NCBI RefSeq assembly: GCF_010389155.1
Contig: NC_057763.1
Span: 9,114,649 to 9,178,648, forward strand
Length of the DNA: 64,000 bases
From: Erigeron canadensis
Taxonomy: Eukaryota; Streptophyta; Magnoliopsida; Asterales; Asteraceae
Reading direction: 5' to 3'
A program made the position numbers and the translations under genes. How positions within the stretch are numbered: the first letter of the stretch is position 1; every line of letters begins with the position of its first letter. The notes beneath the pieces are model-generated. The model did no database searches. It was not told the origin of the DNA and saw nothing but the letters and a program-made list of their open reading frames with translations. Of this stretch, positions 1-10,069 are shown in pieces.

Positions 1-1
1 A

Positions 2-217
2 ATGAAAGAGTTAAAGGAGATTGGTGAGTTTTTCAAAGGAAAAACGTCATTTTCCAGGGCAGAGTTAGCTTTCATGAAAAGAATCAAGAACAAACTCCTC
101 AAAAAGAAGCAGATGGAAGCTGATCTGGGAATGGCTACAGAACAAATTTCACCACCACAACCCAAGAGAAAGGCCACTGAAGAAGCATCTGGACACATTG
201 AAAAGAAAATGGCCTGA
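2..217 (+). pseudogene. C-terminal tail of accessory 3' ORF (element 1)
   Basis: This is the partial end of the long ORF that follows pol in this copia family; the first Met is internal and the real start is outside the window. The 71 residues are strongly charged and end in a Lys/Arg-rich tail with the motif KRKATEE followed by SGH.EK, which recurs almost unchanged at the end of the ORF in element 2 (14602-15234). That shared tail, followed by a polypurine tract and LTR in both copies, is why I call it the same gene. The basic tail could be a nuclear localisation or nucleic-acid-binding segment, but that is inference. No known enzyme motif is visible. Confidence 0.7.
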
Positions 218-490
218 CTCTTTTATCATTTACTTGTAATTGTATTTACTTTATAAAGTTGTAACTTGTCACCAGTTGATGTCTGTAAATATAAGTTGCA
301 TGCTTTATGTTCTCACAAGTATTTGATCAGATTAAGTCTAGAAACTAAAATGTATAAACTGGGAACACTGATGATCTATAAAGTGGCTCTCCAGTAATTC
401 AAATTAGACTTAGTCAAATTTTTTTAATGATTTTTTCAAGCACAAACTTGTATAGATAAAATCTTGAAAATCCTTGCATAATTTCTAAAC

Positions 491-504
491 AAATAGGGGG
501 AATT
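491..504 (+). other. Polypurine tract of element 1
   Basis: AAATAGGGGGAATT lies directly before the LTR start TGTTAG. The same tract occurs at 2801-2814 (element B) and on the minus strand at 14316-14329 (element 2). This is the expected primer site for plus-strand DNA synthesis. Confidence 0.85.
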
Positions 505-1487
505 TGTTAGGTCCAGATTTACTGGACTCGCTCCAGACGTGACTACTGGAGCCCTCTGAAGATTTTTCCATAAATTATGTCAAAACTAGTGAACAACTTA
601 CTTGTACAGGAATCTGGATTCCACCAGATTTGTTCACTGGACTTCACTCCAGTCAAGATCTTTCCACTAAAGAACATTCTCACTGAAGTCGAAGACTGAA
701 GTCTGAAGAAAGAAGTCTGACAAATAGCGGAGCTCACTGGAAGACTTACCAGATCTCCTGACTGGAGTCTTTGTCAGTGTTCTAGACCTTACAAGTTTGA
801 ACACTGATTACGAGGAATTGACTTTATGCGTTTACATGCCTTTAACCGGACAATCCATTTGTCTTTTGTTAAAAGCCTTACACACATGTAAAGGTGGTTG
901 GTTAATTAGAAGACAAGTCACTATCATGTGACTTTATTCTTGTACTTTAATCAATGCTTTTACGAAATTAAAGTAATTTCCTTAAATGCATGTAACCATA
1001 TTTGTACGGCAAAAAGAATATTATATTTATTCTTTTTGCCTATAAATACCAAGTCACTTCCTCGTCCAAATTACATACTTTTGCAATTTGGTGCCTTTGC
1101 TCAAATACTCTCGATCTAAACAGTCATACTTCACAACTTTAAGTATTTTGATCAAAGAGTTTATTTAGCAAGGATTAGATCACTTGTAATTCATAGGTTG
1201 TTTAGATACTTACTTTGTAATATCGTGTTCCGCAACAGCCTTGTATTTTATTTAACATCAATAAATAAAATACACTTAAGAATTACATTGTGTCTCACCA
1301 TTTACATACTTGCTTATCTTTATATTGCTTAAGTACGTATTACGTTATATATATTCTTGCATTTATATTTATCGTAATATTAGTCCAATCTAGTGCTTAC
1401 TTGACGTTTAATACTAGTCCTGTCTAGTGATTACTGGACTTGTTATTCTACACTTGTGGGTTAAACCATTGAGTGAGGGACTTCACA
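505..1487 (+). repeat. 3' LTR of element 1
   Basis: A 983-bp LTR running from TGTTAGGTCC to GGGACTTCACA, with TG...CA ends. The right edge is set by comparison with the LTRs at 13306-14315 and 2815-6241, which end TTTCACA and GGGACTTACA. U3 is full of CTGGA/TCCAG motifs (505-780). A perfect 13-bp inverted repeat abuts the TATA box near 1041. The last 110 bp contain two degenerate copies of a unit with the core TAGTCC..TCTAGTG. It is followed directly by element B sequence. Confidence 0.88.
1008..1049 (+). promoter_or_regulatory. LTR core promoter with hairpin next to TATA box
   Basis: GGCAAAAAGAATA (1008-1020) and its exact reverse complement (1028-1040) enclose a 7-nt loop and run straight into TATAAATAC (1041-1049). 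The same arrangement is present on the minus strand in element 2 near 13775-13815. TATAAATAC is the usual core promoter sequence in these LTRs. Whether the hairpin has a role is unknown. Confidence 0.65.
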
Positions 1488-1639
1488 GGGAAAGGTCAAG
1501 TGCCTATTGGTTTGCTGGTTAGTACTCAAGAACTAATACAAGCAACCAAGAAGCAAACTGAGGTGAAAGGGCAAGGCCCCAGTTGTTGATGAACCCAAGT
1601 CCAAAGGTTCAAAAGCTTCTGGACTTGTGGTTGGTGAAA

Positions 1640-2481
1640 ATGTCGATGATTATGGTTATCCCTTGCATGATCTTGATGCTGATGGCAAAAAGTTAGAGTC
1701 CTTGCAGAAGCAAGTCTATAATCAATTCATAATTTAGAGGGAAAACAAGGAAAGAGAAAGGGCACAACATCTCTCGATGGGAACCCTTGATCATGTTGAT
1801 GCTGCAACTCTGTGTCTTTCACTGGAAAGATATCAGAAGATCAAAAATGACCCAAAAGTGCAGAAAGCCTTGAATGAAATGGGTGAGTATGAGTATGAAA
1901 AGATGTATTCACCCCTAGAACAAAAGATGGAAAGTCTCACATTCAAGATGTCAGTTGAGGACTTAAAGAAAAACATAATGAATGAGATGGAATTAAAGAA
2001 GAAAGAAATTCTGGCTAGAGTTCTGAAGGTTGAAAAAGAATTATCAAGGCCACCCCCCAAAGCAAAAGTGACTGGCCCAAGATCTACAAGAAAAAGTGCT
2101 CGTGATGCTGACTTATCTACTTTCAAACCCATGTTTGAAGATGCTGTTCAGATCCAGAACAAACATGAAAAGGATTAGTATGAACATTATATGAAGCATA
2201 GGTCCAATCCTGCCAAGATTCTAGATGTTGATGTTGTTAAGGAGGATGGACTGAGATTGTTTGACTTTGTCATGAAAAGAGAAGGAAGGGCAGCAGAAGA
2301 GTATAATCAAGTGTCAGTTCACGAATTTGGGATTTCTGAGCACAGAGAGATGATCCAAATGCTGAAGTCAAAGCCGAAGTCTCATCTTATTGGTGCATGG
2401 TTATCAAGAATTCAAAAAAAGATGAAGGCCAAGGTGGAGATAGAGGAAAGATTATTTGAAATAAGGATCACTCTCCCCTGA
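1640..2481 (+). pseudogene. Accessory 3' ORF fragment of element B
   Basis: The reading frame is broken by stops (for example TAG near 1735 and 2176), but two long pieces remain (1777-2178 and 2191-2481). The first contains a charged helical stretch with GTLD.....L.....Y.K.K.DP...K, which matches the equivalent piece of element 2 (15298-15669), and a basic segment with ARDADLSTF that is identical in element 2 (14602-15234). The second piece has the pattern RLFDFVMKREG...VSVHEFG....REM, which I align with the C-terminal domain 2 of the accessory ORFs in elements 2, D and E. It has no enzyme motif. The order of pieces is the same as in element 2, so this is one decayed gene rather than several small ones. 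Confidence 0.7.
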
Positions 2482-2800
2482 AGAGGAAACCTACTGAAGC
2501 ACCTACTAGTTTGAGGCCTGCAAAGAAGTAGTCTTCCTTATTCAGTTTATCATGTACTTGTATATATTTCTCAATTTTTGTACTTGTAACAAACATCTCA
2601 TTTCAGTGTTGTATATATGTCACAAGTAGCATTTCACAAGTAGATGATAGGTTTAAGTTAGAAAAACAAAGTAAAATTCTAAGACATCAATGATCTATAA
2701 GATGTCCTTGGAAAAATTTTTACAACTTAAACAAAACTTGCATTTCAAACTTACAAACATGTATGGATAGAAGTCTGAGATACATGTACTATTTCAGAAC

Positions 2801-2814
2801 AAATAGGGGGAATT
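2801..2814 (+). other. Polypurine tract of element B
   Basis: AAATAGGGGGAATT is identical to the tract of element 1 and lies directly before the LTR start TGTTAGTCG. Confidence 0.85.
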
Positions 2815-3592
2815 TGTTAGTCGAAAATCGACCAAGTAAGATTTGTTCAGAAATAGCTGAAGTTCAGTGAATAATACTTATACAGACTTTTGAAGCCATT
2901 CAGAATTAGTTCACTGAAGCTTCACTTCAGTTCAAGATCAACACAATCTGAAAGCATTCATTCTGAAGTCAAAGACTGAAGACTGAAGGAAGAGAATCAT
3001 CTCAGAAGCAGAGCTCAGAGAAGATTCTACCAGATCGAAGACTGAAACATCTCAGTGTAAAAGTATTTACAACCCTTTTACACTGATTACGAGGAAGCCT
3101 TTTTACTTTACCATTCTTTACCTAGATAATAACATTATCTAGGAAAGCTTTTTGGTTAAGTCAAATGGTTGGGAATAAAGTGTGAACTGTCACATCAAAA
3201 TGACTTTTACACTTAACCTTAAAATGCACGATTTAAGGAATATTGATGATTTCCTTAAATGTGTCCCAACCACGTATTGTACGAACAAGTCCACATTAGC
3301 ATGGAATTTGTCTATAAATACAAGGCTTCTCACAAATTGTAAAATGTTGGAACTTTCGACATTGCAACTTGTGAGATACACTCTAAGTAATTCTTACGAG
3401 TATTTCCAAGTTATTAGATCACTTGTATTTCAAGGTTGTTTAGATATTTTCACACTTGTGATTATCTTTGTTCCGCAACAACCTTTGTATTTGTTTATAT
3501 CAATAAATCAAATACATTGAAAAATACATCGTGTCTCAATGTCAAATACTTGATTATATATATTATTTATATAGTTTCAACACTTTAGTTAC

Positions 3593-3885
3593 TGTTAGAA
3601 ATCCAAAAATAGTGATAAATTATAATTTAAGTTAGTGGACTTATTTGTAGTTAAATATGGTGAAATGATTTCTAAGGTTTAGGGACTAGGAGTGTTAATT
3701 AGCCTAATTGTATAGTTGAAGTATAAATAGTCCCTTAACACCTTGGAAATCATAACCTTTAAGCCTTTGCTCCATTTTTACGCACACTTAATATACATAC
3801 CCGTTCCTCTCTCTCTCTCTCTCTCACACTAGAAATCACACATACTGAATACACCAAGAACATACACACTTGATCCGCCATTGTT
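3593..3885 (+). repeat. 5' LTR of element A, 3' end missing
   Basis: It starts TGTTAGAAATCC and matches the 3' LTR (5750-6087) until TTGATCCGCCATTG near 3883. There it breaks into TTTTTTAACTAATACTTG, which resembles internal sequence a little further on. A TATA box is at 3722-3730, with a CT-rich leader (3807-3825). The last 45 bp or so of the LTR and the primer binding site are deleted. Confidence 0.85.
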
Positions 3886-5749
3886 TTTTAACTAATACTT
3901 GTAACTAATACTTGTTGATTAAGACTTCATGGACTCAGTGAAGCGATGCACATCTTTACCTAACCACTCAAGTGTTTCTTAACTAATACTTGTTTCATTT
4001 CTCACGGAGATTTTTCACATTTCTATTGACTCTTCATTTGGAAGATGTTGATATTGAAAAATGGAGACATTCTGCTCCAGTCCCTGACTTCATTTGATCA
4101 CGTTGTGTCTAGAGCTATCGTGCTTGATCATTCATTTGATCATTTTTTCATTTCTTAAGACACATTCGAGTCATATCTTTGTGATATTTTTGCTTATCTA
4201 TGTGATATAGCCGGAACATTTGTAGTGATATCTTATATGATATTCCACAATGATCAAATGGAAATCCTACCAATGCTAACATCTTTTCCAACGTTGAACG
4301 TAGGTCTCATAATTGCACTTGTGTAATTTTTGAGTAAACGAGAAGTCTAACTGTGACCTCGGATTTTACCTAAAAGTCTTTAAGGATAATAGATTGTGGT
4401 TATCGAACGCCTTAGGTGACACTGACCATGATTTATATTCTTTGAAGCAATCTCGTAGTTGAAAAGCTACAAGACCGAGTTATGTTAGAAAGTTGCTTTG
4501 TGCATAATTCAATGATACATAGGAAATCCAAAAAATGTCATACATTTCTATCGGTCATTTCATTAATCCTTTTGATTTTTGAACACCTTAACGGATCATC
4601 CTTATCCGGTTTTTCCATTTCTCATCTCACAAACACAAAAACCACCAACACCATACTATAATGTTTGGACCAACAACTTCCACCTTACATTTTAGTTACC
4701 CATAGGATTCTTTGGGTTGGGACTATTGAATTGGGTTGATGTGTTGTTGTTTGATATTTCTCCATGCAAATCTAGTTTTAACTTGTGATATTTCTTTTCG
4801 TATTTTATCAATCAATGTTTGCATAATGCATTGGTTCCCAACTTTGTCATTATGAGGGGGAGAAAAAGATTATGATTGATTGAGAAAGAAAACCTTTGAG
4901 CTTGATTTGTGCAAACATGGAGTTAGTAAGAAGGTTGTAGTGAGTGTATGGAGGTTACGGATAAAAGATAAGAGAGAATATTTAGTGTATGGGATTGATG
5001 GGAAAACTTGCAATTAATGGAATTTCAGTCAATTGAGCTCAGATTTTCAGAATTGAGTTCTTGACTTGAAAATAGATAATTACAAAGATAAGGATATTAT
5101 GTCCAAAAATGCTTCAAAATGCTTACACTCATGAATTGAGGGGGAGCATGATTTTTCATAAGAGATTTATTCAAGTTTTGTTCAAAAGTTTACTCTCCAA
5201 AGTGTTTAAGTCAAAATGACAAAGATCAAAGCTACAAAAGTTGAAAGATTGATTGGAAGATTCAAGACAAAGAAGTAAATCTTTAAAAGAGTCTTCATCA
5301 ACACATTTTATTCAAGATCTTCAAAGTCATATAATAATTTTTGATCAAGAAGCTCCAATGCATATATTAAGGGGGAGAGTATAAGTTTTTGATACTTCAT
5401 TCCAAGGAAACAAATTTTCATTCAAGAATCAAAGATTGAAGAACCAAAGCCAAGTTTATACCTTCCGCACTTCAAAAGACAACTCTGATTCGTGCTTCAA
5501 CAATTTTCAAAGATTCTAGACTCATTCATTCTATTCTCTGTTCAAAAAGAACATTGAGAATTTCATCATGTTTTAACTTCGAGAAGTCCAAGACCAAGAT
5601 TGATTCAACCTTTCCAAAGACGATGAGAAAGCTTTGAAGACTTATTTCATCACACCAAATTGTCTTCACCACCGGGCTCATCAACTTAATACCTACAAGA
5701 CAATATAACACGTACTTCATTCATTACAATATATCACTAAGGGGGAGAA
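3886..5749 (+). other. 3' noncoding region of element A with polypurine tract
   Basis: I see no coding sequence here. The region aligns with F 55831-57720 in reverse. It contains several GGGGGAG purine tracts, near 4855, 5142 and 5372, in addition to the true tract TAAGGGGGAGAA just before the 3' LTR. The repeated tracts are unusual and are listed under findings. Confidence 0.75.
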
Positions 5750-5963
5750 TGTTAGAAATCCAAAAATTATGATAAATTGTAATTTAAGTTAGTGGACTTA
5801 TTTGTAGTTAAATATGGTGAAATGATTTCTAAGGTTTAAGGACTAGGAGTGTTAATTAGCCTAATTGTATAGTTGAAGTATAAATAGTCCCTTAACACCT
5901 TGGAAATCATAACCTTTAAGCCTTTGATCCATTTTTACACACACTTAATATACATATCTATTC

Positions 5964-5994
<31 letters not shown>

Positions 5995-6087
5995 TCTAGA
6001 AATCACACACACTGAACACACCAAGAACACACACACTTGATCCACCATTGTTGAGATCGAATCAAGAGCAGATATCGTGTTATATCA
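5750..6087 (+). repeat. 3' LTR of element A
   Basis: A 338-bp LTR from TGTTAGAAATCC to GTTATATCA, followed by the duplication GTTAC. It contains TATAAATAG near 5881 and a (CT)n tract (about 5965-5997) just downstream of the expected start site. The same LTR type is at 55515-55830 (element F). D at 18130-18387 shares the ends and layout. Confidence 0.9.
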
Positions 6088-6241
6088 GTTACTTGCATTT
6101 ACTTTTAGTTGTTTACTTTATTGTTTCATATCCATAATCTGGATCGCACTCTCTACTGGTCGATATCCAGTTTAGTGTTAGTGTTGCTTGTCAGTTGGGT
6201 TACTCGATATAACTGTTAGTCATCGTTACTTGGGACTTACA

Positions 6242-7019
6242 ATACCTTTTCTGAAAAGAGAAAATAAATCTTGAAATAGATGTTTATCAAAATCTTTATG
6301 GATATATACATCAACATGCAATAGTTTTTAATAAAATTACAAATTTAAAAAATAATAACTTTTATAGATTAAAAACAACTTAAATTAAAAATAAAGTAAA
6401 CATTCTTTAAAAAATAATTACTTATTAAATATTATTAGATAGAGCATGTAAAATGATGATATCTGAAGTATAATAAAAAGTACAGCTTTCATACATGTAA
6501 TTCAGATAGAGCATGTAAAATGATGAAAATACCCCTCACGTGCACGGACGTTTGCTTCAGGTGTGGTCCGAGTGGAAAAATAGTTAGTTTGGATATGACA
6601 AGCGTAATTAATAAACTCTGGGTATGATTTGTGTAATATGGTGGATAATTTGGGTACCATACTTGTAATTAACCTTTTTTTTTTTTATCGAACTCAATTA
6701 ACTATCCCCTTCTATGCAACAAATTTAAGGAAATATTGCTATCTCTAACTAAATAATCTCCAAAATTTCAGGTGGGTTAGTCCTTTCATATATTTATTTT
6801 TATTTCTATTTGTCTTTTAAAAAAATCTTCAAAATTAATAATAACCCATTCAGATTTACAAAAATATTAAGGGATAAGTGCAGAAAATATAAAGCACCTT
6901 TCGACCAATTTACGAAAATAGAGTGACTTTTAAAAATTTTACTTTTTAGTAATTAATTTTTATTTATTCCCGAAAATAGTAACATTTGACACGTGTACAT
7001 GATGACATATACATTTTTT
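6242..7019 (+). other. AT-rich flank, no gene seen
   Basis: This 778-bp stretch lies between element B and the SINE. It has no open frame of note. A 23-bp direct repeat (AGATAGAGCATG...) occurs at 6437-6459 and 6504-6526. A homopolymer T run is near 6676. It may be the oldest sequence in the window. Confidence 0.6.
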
Positions 7020-7026
7020 TAATGAC

Positions 7027-7234
7027 ATGGCCTATTGAGATAGAGGTTAAGAGTTTAATCCTCTTTCCATGCAACGACAAGAAGTCATTATATATCATTT
7101 AGATAGAACTTGAAAGCAGTCTCTCTACCTAGGTAGAGGTAAGGTCTCTCTAGATTTTAACATCCCCAAACACCGTATATACCGTCGAGGTATATATTGT
7201 GACTCAAAATAAATAAATAAATAAATAAAAACGG
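7027..7234 (+). mobile_element. SINE (Au-like plant SINE)
   Basis: A 208-bp element flanked by the 7-bp direct repeat TAATGAC (7020-7026 and 7235-7241). The left part resembles a tRNA-derived head: TGGCCTATTGA recalls an A box and GAGTTTAATCC is a degenerate B box. The centre has CTCTCTACCT followed by GAGGTAAGGTCT, the signature of Au-type plant SINEs. It ends in an (AAAT)n tail, which fits target-primed insertion. Au SINEs are moved by LINE enzymes and do not encode protein. Confidence 0.78.
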
Positions 7235-7252
7235 TAATGACTAGTTCGTTTA

Positions 7253-8057
7253 TGTTAGAATATAAGCAAATAAACATATAATAATTCATGAGTACGCAAC
7301 GGAATAGAAACATATATGCAATCATATTAATTAACAAAGAAAGAATTGAAACGTGTACTTACGCGCAAAGCTTACAATAGTATTATTAATAATAAACTTA
7401 TTATTATTTATGGTTTAAGTAAAACCCCTATATGATCGCACACTTGACACCTCTATAATGTATGCTAGTACCCAATCACGAACTCACCACCCCTTAGTGT
7501 TTAATTCACTTAAGTTTCGTCGGAGGAAACGAAAAGTTATGTTGCCATCGAACAACATATGCCCACAATCAATGCAAAGTTATTATTTATTAAATATGTT
7601 CTATGGAACATATCTTAACAATTAGACTTCATTGTTTTGGCTTTAGTTCGAACGAGAGAAAAGGGAAAACAGAGACGATTTTGTTTTTAGGGTTTTTACA
7701 ATTCTAATTGTTTTGTAAAACCTTTAACTTTTAGCCTCTATTTATAAGCTTAATTGTTAGAGTTTTTAAATTTGATGGACAAGTTTAGTCAAGACCTAAA
7801 AGCCTTGTTAAATTCGACCCCTATTAAGATTAATTAGAGCCCAACTCTAATTCCTAATTTACATATAAGTCATTCTCTTTTAATTAATAAACATATTTAA
7901 CCAATCGTTTATTAATTATTTCGTGATCATTTTAATTAATATATTACTTTAATATACTAATTAATAATATAAAGTTACCGTGTCATTTCGTGTGACCCCG
8001 TAAGCTTAAATTATTTCCGGACATGCGTTTATTATTTAACATGATCACACTCCAACA
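7253..8057 (-). repeat. 3' LTR of element G
   Basis: On the minus strand the LTR begins TGTTGGAGTGTGATC at 8057, preceded by the purine tract AAGTGGGAGC, and ends ATTCTAACA at 7253. The length is 805 bp, with the 5-bp inverted ends TGTTG/(T)AACA. It is AT rich. I see no second copy in the window. Confidence 0.78.
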
Positions 8058-8452
8058 GCTCCCACTTGAGCATGTTATTTATCAAAGCAATAACATTGGT
8101 TAGCGTCTAGCAACACGCCAATGCTCCCAGAAATATTTAAGAAATAATTTCTTAAAATGCCAATTTGAAATGATTTAGTTTTTAATATCCCTTTGTTCAG
8201 ATATCATTGTTAATTATGAATATGGATCAATGTCATTTCATAAATTAACGATTATGTTTCTCATTTTTACAATTAATCAAGATTACCAAATTAGTCAAGA
8301 CTTCCTCTTGAGTTCATTTGGGTATGGCCATACAAATATCTTAATTAATTAATGAGGGGCCCAAATGGTATTATACTTCAGTTGCAAATTGAAGGAATAA
8401 ATCCTATATTGACTACAAGTGTCTAGCCATGTCGTTTTCTTAACATTTCTGA
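8058..8452 (-). other. 3' noncoding DNA of element G, left piece
   Basis: It holds the polypurine tract (8058-8067) and untranslated sequence. No gene is visible. It continues after the solo LTR H at 11777, and the two edges carry the duplicated pentamer AAATA. Confidence 0.6.
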
Positions 8453-8867
8453 AAATATGTGACAACCGTCATCTGAGCGTTTTCCTGAATTACTTTTCCG
8501 ATCATTTTTAGTGGTTTCGTTTATGTACATAATTAGTCTTATAAGACTTTATCGCGGAATAAATGAATTTCTATTTGATTTGGGCTTTATGAGCGTTTAG
8601 ACGTTAAAAAAGTTGTATGTGGACTCGAGAACAGGAGGAATACTAGTTGTCTTGTGGAAATGCCAAATTAAGTAAAATACTTAAAATTAAATCAATAAAA
8701 GATTTAATAACTAAATATAGACATATTTATAGTCGTTGGAAAGCTATTGAAAAATTACATTCAAATATATTGACAAAATAAATTTAACGGGTCTCAAGTT
8801 TCTGGAAATTGTCGGGTCAAACGTTTTTAAAGAAAAGTCAAGGTAAATGTATTTAGGGTTATGGGGG

Positions 8868-8876
8868 TATATAAAC
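8868..8876 (+). promoter_or_regulatory. TATA box of solo LTR H
   Basis: TATATAAAC is followed within 30 bp by a telobox-like AAACCCTAACCC and a long CT-rich leader (about 8900-8975), a typical plant core promoter layout. The open frame beginning nearby (8847-9317) is low complexity and not credible as a gene. Confidence 0.5.
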
Positions 8877-10069
8877 AAAAAAATAAACCCTAACCCTCAT
8901 TTCTTCCCCCTCCCTTCTCACTTCACTCCCTCTCCTCCCTTTTTTCTCTCTCAGCCCCCCCCTCCTCCAACTCTCCCTAAAATTCGGCAGCCACCTTCCA
9001 CCACCGCTCAACCACCACTATCCACCTTCAATCTTCATATTTTCTTCATCTCTTATTCAAATATTGGTAAGATATGGTTAGATCTAACGTTTAAAGGCTT
9101 GTTATTCATCGAAAAAATTAAGAATCTTATTCATATATACTTATATATCTCGGCTATATATATATGTATGTATAAATCCGATTTTTGTTTTTGTACATGT
9201 ATATTTTCGTTTAAATCCGAAAAGTTTTATAAAAATATGTATAAATCGGGTTTTCTTCTTCTTCCATCTATTAAATCCAACATTTTGTATATTATATATA
9301 TATATATATTCGGCTAAATATGTATATATATATATGTATAGATCCGAAATATTTAAGTATGTATATATATATATTTTCCGATTGTTTGGTGTTCTTGGCT
9401 ATGAACATACCCGAAATCACTTTAGATCCGGAAACTAATACAATTTTCATATACTTTTCGGCTATATATATGCATATATATGATTAAAGATCCGAAATCT
9501 TCTAGATCCGAGATGAATATGCCGAAATCTCTTGAAATACGAAATCTTTGAGCCATGGATCTTTGAATCCGGAATGTGTAAACTGAAATCTTCCAAACCT
9601 GGAAACTATGGTCCGGAAACTTTTAATCTGATTACTTTGTATCCGAAAATCACCTATTGAGGCTTAGATTTGATGCTTAGACTTTGATTTCGGTTATTGT
9701 TCATGGGTATATACCGGAATTGTTAAAAATCCGAGAATAAAAGCAATTTTTATTAGTTTTTCGGTTAAATCTAGACTTGTTTGTGACTTTTCCATTTTGG
9801 TCAACACCGGTCAAACATCGGTCAAAGGACAGATTGTTAATCAATCGGTTTTGGTCCTTTTGGAAAAAAATTAGAGTTTAAGTATTTTTGGTTATTTGGA
9901 CTTTTAGTTATATTTGAATTAAAAATTTGATTTAGTCAAAATTATAGTTTTGGTATTGTTAGTCAAAATTAAGTTTTGGGTCAAAATTTAATTGAAAGAA
10001 TAAATCGATATGGATATATATATAAATGTATACACAAAGACTTATTAGATATATATATATATGTATATA

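Larger units (their letters stand above)
1..1487 (+). mobile_element. 3' end of Ty1/copia (SIRE-like) element 1
   Basis: The window opens inside a copia-type LTR retrotransposon on the plus strand. What is visible is the last 70 codons of its accessory 3' ORF, about 270 bp of 3' untranslated sequence, a polypurine tract and the complete 3' LTR. Element 2 (13306-18129, minus strand) is a close relative: its LTR and the end of its ORF align with this copy along their whole length. The sequence after the LTR (1488 on) belongs to the accessory ORF of a different element, B, so element 1 inserted into B. Its 5' half lies left of the window, so the target duplication (expected to be GGGAA, 1488-1492) cannot be confirmed. 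Confidence 0.85.
3593..6087 (+). mobile_element. Internally deleted SIRE-like element A
   Basis: A 2495-bp element bounded by LTR copies and flanked by the perfect 5-bp duplication GTTAC (3588-3592 and 6088-6092). It lies in the LTR of element B. It retains a 5' LTR lacking its last part, about 1.85 kb of the 3' noncoding region, a polypurine tract and a full 3' LTR. The primer site, gag and pol are absent, so it is not autonomous. The internal sequence matches the minus-strand 3' region of element F (55831-57720) along its length. By eye about a dozen substitutions separate the two LTRs over about 290 bp, so the insertion is old but not ancient. Confidence 0.9.
1488..6241 (+). mobile_element. 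3' part of Ty1/copia (SIRE-like) element B, twice interrupted
   Basis: The plus-strand remains of a second copia element related to element 1. It consists of degraded accessory ORF (1488-2481), 3' untranslated DNA, a polypurine tract (2801-2814) and a 3' LTR (2815-6241). The LTR is split by element A at 3593-6087. Element 1 is inserted into its ORF at the left. The LTR and ORF can be aligned with elements 1 and 2 but differ at many positions, so B is a separate subfamily. Sequence right of 6241 (starting ATACC) is flank. Confidence 0.8.
2815..6241 (+). repeat. 3' LTR of element B, split by element A
   Basis: The LTR runs from TGTTAGTCGAAAATC (2815) to GGGACTTACA (6241). Removing element A and one copy of its target duplication leaves about 927 bp, close to the 983 bp of the related LTR of element 1. 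TATAAATAC at 3313-3321 marks the core promoter. In U3, CTGAA/TTCAG motifs stand where element 1 has CTGGA/TCCAG. The left part (2815-3592) and right part (6093-6241) join cleanly once A is removed. Confidence 0.82.

Noticed and set aside
3182..3520. Open frame of 112 codons in LTR B
   Set aside because: It crosses the TATA box and lies wholly inside an LTR; composition is not protein-like and the opposite strand has an equal one.
8847..9317. Open frame of 156 codons after a TATA box in LTR H
   Set aside because: The text is Pro/Ser/Thr and Ile/Tyr/Phe low complexity produced by CT-rich and TA-rich leader sequence, with no domain. It is within a solo LTR.
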